Positions 60,655 to 64,000 of a DNA stretch of 64,000 bases are shown here, piece by piece; position 1 is the first letter of the stretch; each line of letters opens with the position of its first letter. The stretch is taken from positions 1 to 64,000 of the forward strand of contig LSSL01007374.1 of NCBI GenBank assembly GCA_001953115.1, written 5' to 3'. The DNA comes from Smittium mucronatum (lineage: Eukaryota; Kickxellomycota; Harpellomycetes; Harpellales; Legeriomycetaceae). The translations under genes were made by a program, and so were the position numbers. The notes below the pieces were generated by a model. It saw only the letters and a program-made list of their open reading frames with translations. It was not told the DNA's origin and made no database searches.

Positions 60655-63600
60655 TTTTTTTTATTAATAAGCACTATATATTTTCTAAACGCAGTCTTAA
60701 AAATGGTGGCTAATGTTAATGATAGGACCGTCAGGGATTAAACTTACTTTTGAAATAGTATAAGTTTATTTTAAGAAATAATAATAAAGATAGAGATGCT
60801 AAGGCTATAGACGAGATATAATAGATTAAACCACTTGCTTTTTCCATGAAATCTAAAACAGTAGTTTAAATATAGAAATTTTTTTTAGGGAAGCTGAAGA
60901 AGTTATTGGCAAGGATTTGCATAGGTGAAAATAACATGTAAATCCTTATCAAAATTAATATATATTTACATTGTTCAATCGATGAACAATATATGTGTAA
61001 AATTTATTTCTTACAGCTAAAATGAGCAAACATTTTATATTCATATAGAACATCTCACACAGACAAAAAAATAAGAAAAACAGGATTTTGCCATATCTAA
61101 TAAAAAATTTATAATCAGACAGACTTTTCTTACAAGAGATTAATATTAAAGACGCAGATAAATTTTCTTCGTCCGATTGTTGGGGAAACGAGGTTATTTG
61201 GTCTAAATATACAGCCAAAATTTTAAACAACGAAAACTACTCGATTCTATCCAATAATATATATTTCGAGGGTAGGATAAATATTACAGATATTTCCACA
61301 ATTAATAATAAAATAGATAAAAATAGCTAATTTATAATTTACCAATAATGAAAAAGAAAGGAGAATAACTATAGAATTTTTACACGACAAATTAATAAAA
61401 ATTAACAATACCAATAAAGAGATTATTATGCTAGGTGATATGAATATTTTAGAAAATAAATTCAATGACAGATTTCCCGCTATAATAACCAATAAAATGG
61501 AATGTAAACATATTAGGAAAAAAGCTAGACAATAAATATTTATTAATTTAATATCTAAATTATGCTAAATGAATCCACCTTCACTTGGGAAGACTACTCA
61601 GGAAAGAATAAATCTATAACCAAACACATTCTAATCCTTTAAATCCTATCAGAACATAAAAAATCTTAGATATCGAATATAATGAATATTCGGACCATAA
61701 ATATATAAAGATCCAATTAGGTCAAATAAAAAGTGACCACAAAAAATTAAACTATTGGAAACTAAATACAAAACTCTTAGGATTTTTGGATGTATCAAAT
61801 GAAATTGATGGAAAATTAAATTTTTTATGCGCCTCAGTAAACAGCTGGGTTAAACTCAAAAATAACATCAAAAAATTCTCCATAAATTACGCAAAGCTTA
61901 AAATAATAATTCCAAGTTAAAAAACTTAAAGAAAACCAATAAAATGATACTAATAATTCTAAAAGATCCATATGCAATGAATCAAATAAAATGTTATATA
62001 TCCAGAAAACGAAGACAAAATATAATATAATATTTAAAATTAGAAAAGATAATCTATATGGATTAATCTTACACTCTAGAAAAAATTGGATAAAACATAA
62101 TGAAAGATCAAAAAAAAAAATCTACGGGCTACTTAAATCTAAAAAAACAAAGAAATTGGGGAGTTAAAAAAATAAAATGGGAATATAATCGCGTAAAAAA
62201 ATGTCATAGAAAAAAACTGTAAAAGCTTTCTATAGAATATTTTTTCAAAAAATCAACATAACACCACTCATTCAATCAATTATTTTAGCCGGTATATGCA
62301 ATATACTTAATAATGTAGATGCACATATGCTAGAAAAAAAATCGAGGTAATGGAAATATTAAAATTTATAGATGACCCTTCTATTAATAAATATACGGAA
62401 CCTGAAGGATTACCATTTGAATTCTATAAAAAGTTTTAAAAAAATTTATATCCACTTAGAAAATATATTCAATAATAAAAAAGAAATGGAAAAATGGAAC
62501 ACTTTTAATGGAGGATCTACAATATTCCTAATGCCTAAAAGAGGAGACTTATAAAATCTCTAAAACCATAAGGCAACAACCCTATCTAACACAGAATAAA
62601 AGATAAATACTAAAATTATTACTAAGAGATTCCAAAAAGTGAATGGAAAACTAATTGATATTCTCCAATCAGGATAATCAAAAATATAAAAAAAATTGAT
62701 AAAATACCTACAGAAAATTTCCTATTTGACAACAGCTTAATCAATCCCAAAGAAACAAATGGATACCTAATTATTTTTACAAAAAAAAGGCATTTGATAG
62801 AGTTGATTGGAGTTATTTATTTCTGTGCTTAGAAAAATTCGGATTTAGTCGATTATTTATTAAAATGCTGAAGAATATATATTTAGGGTCAAGTAAAAGA
62901 GTTTGCATCAATCGAAAACTCGCCAAGCAATAAAAATTAAACAAGGACTCCGACAAGGGGCTTTTTTCTCACAGTTACTGTATAATTTGATAATCGAGCC
63001 ATTCCTAATAATTCTAAACAATAAAAAAAAGTTATAACAGTGACCAAAGAAAATTTTAAATATCTAGCTTAAATAGATAATTTTCTGATCAGAATTGAAG
63101 ACCAAGAAGATGAAATAAAAATTAATAAGACAATCTATCTCCATTTACTTGCCATAAATGCAAAAATGATTGTAGAAAAAACTATATGTATCAAGATATG
63201 AAATACATATAAGGTTTTTTAGACCAAAATTTCCTTAATTCAACTGAAAAATTTTAATATCTTGGGATTTTCCTCTCTTCCAAGGAATTTTTATTAAAAA
63301 AGAACCAAGAAGAACTTTTTTCTAAAATGAAAATTTAAAAAAAAATTATAAAAAAACAGAAAATTTCCAGTAAAAAGGAGAGTTTTGATATAAAACACTC
63401 TTATACTCTCTAAACTTTGGTACACTGCATATTTAATTCCATTAGAAAATATATTTATCAATAAGGTAAAAAAACCCATAAATTACTTCATATCAAGTGG
63501 TAAAAAAACTCATGTAAAAATAGATACGTTAGAACTTGTTAGAAAGAATGGGAGGTTAGGACTACTAAATATCAAACCACAATAAAAAAATTGTTCTTAA

Positions 63601-64000
63601 AATAGTACAATGTTTTTTTACAAAATAAATTCACAATATGAAGAAATCTAGCAGCCTGAAATTTTGATTCTCTAACTAAAATAAAGAAAAGTTTGAAAGT
63701 ATGCACGAATAATGGCTAATAATACACCCCCAAAATATCACAATATTTTCCCACCAATATGGAGCGAACCAATTAAAACAGAAAAAGACATCTTCAAAAC
63801 AAACTTTAAAGAAATAAATGATTTGCCGTAAAAAAGAGCCAAAATGCTTGATCTGAAAAGAATTAACAAAATAATTGGAAAGATCCTTAATAAAAATTTC
63901 CTACAATGGCTATTAGATAACGAAGTATACAGCTGCGGAAAATAATTTTGAAACCCCTTGCTTATATAGGAAGACCAATCAGAAGCTATATTTAAAATAA

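Larger units (their letters stand above)
59992..61060. mobile_element. Insertion of ~1.07 kb inside the LINE endonuclease, carrying 5S
   Basis: The two halves of the LINE endonuclease (ending near 59991 and resuming near 61061) would join in the correct order if this segment were removed. So it arrived after, or during the decay of, the LINE. It contains a 5S rRNA gene on the minus strand and otherwise AT-rich sequence without an ORF. Neither inverted termini nor a clean target duplication could be found, so more than one event may be involved. Confidence 0.5.
59941..64000 (+). pseudogene. Degenerate L1-like LINE ORF2, split by an insertion, cut by the window end
   Basis: Frame-broken L1-clade ORF2. 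The endonuclease starts at 59941 (NIKIKSFNIIGISDN), is interrupted, and resumes at 61061 (KNKKNRILPYLIKN ... RLFLQEI; then EIIMLGDMNIL at about 61419-61451 and STFTWEDYSGK at about 61575). RT pieces follow: EPEGLPFEFYKKF (about 62400-62440), GGSTIFLMPKRGDL (about 62511-62552), AFDRVDWSYLFLCLEKFGF (about 62792-62850) and KQGLRQGAFFSQLLYNLIIEPFL (about 62939-63005). The post-RT region is LWYTAYLIPLE (about 63418-63450) with ELVRKNGRLGLLNIK (63531-63575). All are standard L1-type landmarks in order. Many stops make it inactive. The 3' end lies beyond the window. Confidence 0.85.

Noticed and set aside
1..64000. CRISPR arrays, operons or bacterial signals
   Set aside because: No spaced direct repeats of CRISPR type and no bacterial gene organisation; the window is plainly eukaryotic.

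Overview
The window is a very AT-rich eukaryotic nuclear segment. It holds one large intact gene, PRP8 at 20375-30802, in a landscape of transposon relics. The only other recognisable protein gene is a fragment of an M36 metallopeptidase (fungalysin) propeptide near the left edge. A fungus is therefore the most likely source, probably an AT-rich, repeat-rich lineage outside the Dikarya. The sequence does not fix the lineage, and I infer it only from the protease family, the intron-free PRP8, the low GC and the mix of elements.

Region by region. 1-1230: the 3' end of a SINE-like element, a short coding remnant and the fungalysin propeptide ORF. 1900-10960: a MITE-rich zone with four members of a TTAA-flanked (piggyBac-like) family, two other MITEs and a 1.35 kb foldback element. 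4140-5640 also has a strong pyrimidine skew. 10960-18816: AT-rich sequence with no recognisable gene, apart from a 60-bp module at about 11795 that recurs beside the 5S gene. 18838-19459: a full-length SINE-like element (minus strand) with a target-site duplication. 20375-30802: PRP8, uninterrupted by introns but carrying four inteins. 31110-37500: two degenerate LINE copies of one family, one 5'-truncated and one long. 42484-47178: a Mutator-like element (MULE) with 907-bp terminal inverted repeats, a 9-bp target duplication, a broken transposase gene and what looks like a captured host first exon. 52905-54070: another inverted-repeat element. 55138-55761: a second full-length SINE-like copy with a perfect 15-bp target duplication. 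About 58600-64000: a second type of LINE (L1-like), running off the window and split in its endonuclease domain by about 1.07 kb that contains a 5S rRNA gene.

The most remarkable object is PRP8, the core protein of the spliceosome. Its 3475-residue precursor should yield a 2364-residue Prp8 after four protein-splicing events. Three inteins are mini-inteins. The fourth is large and keeps a degenerate LAGLIDADG endonuclease region whose acidic residues are gone. All four keep the terminal Cys1 and His-Asn splicing residues. The repeats point to at least five kinds of transposition in one 64 kb interval: L1-like and zinc-finger LINEs, SINE-like elements, MULEs, piggyBac-like MITEs and foldback elements.
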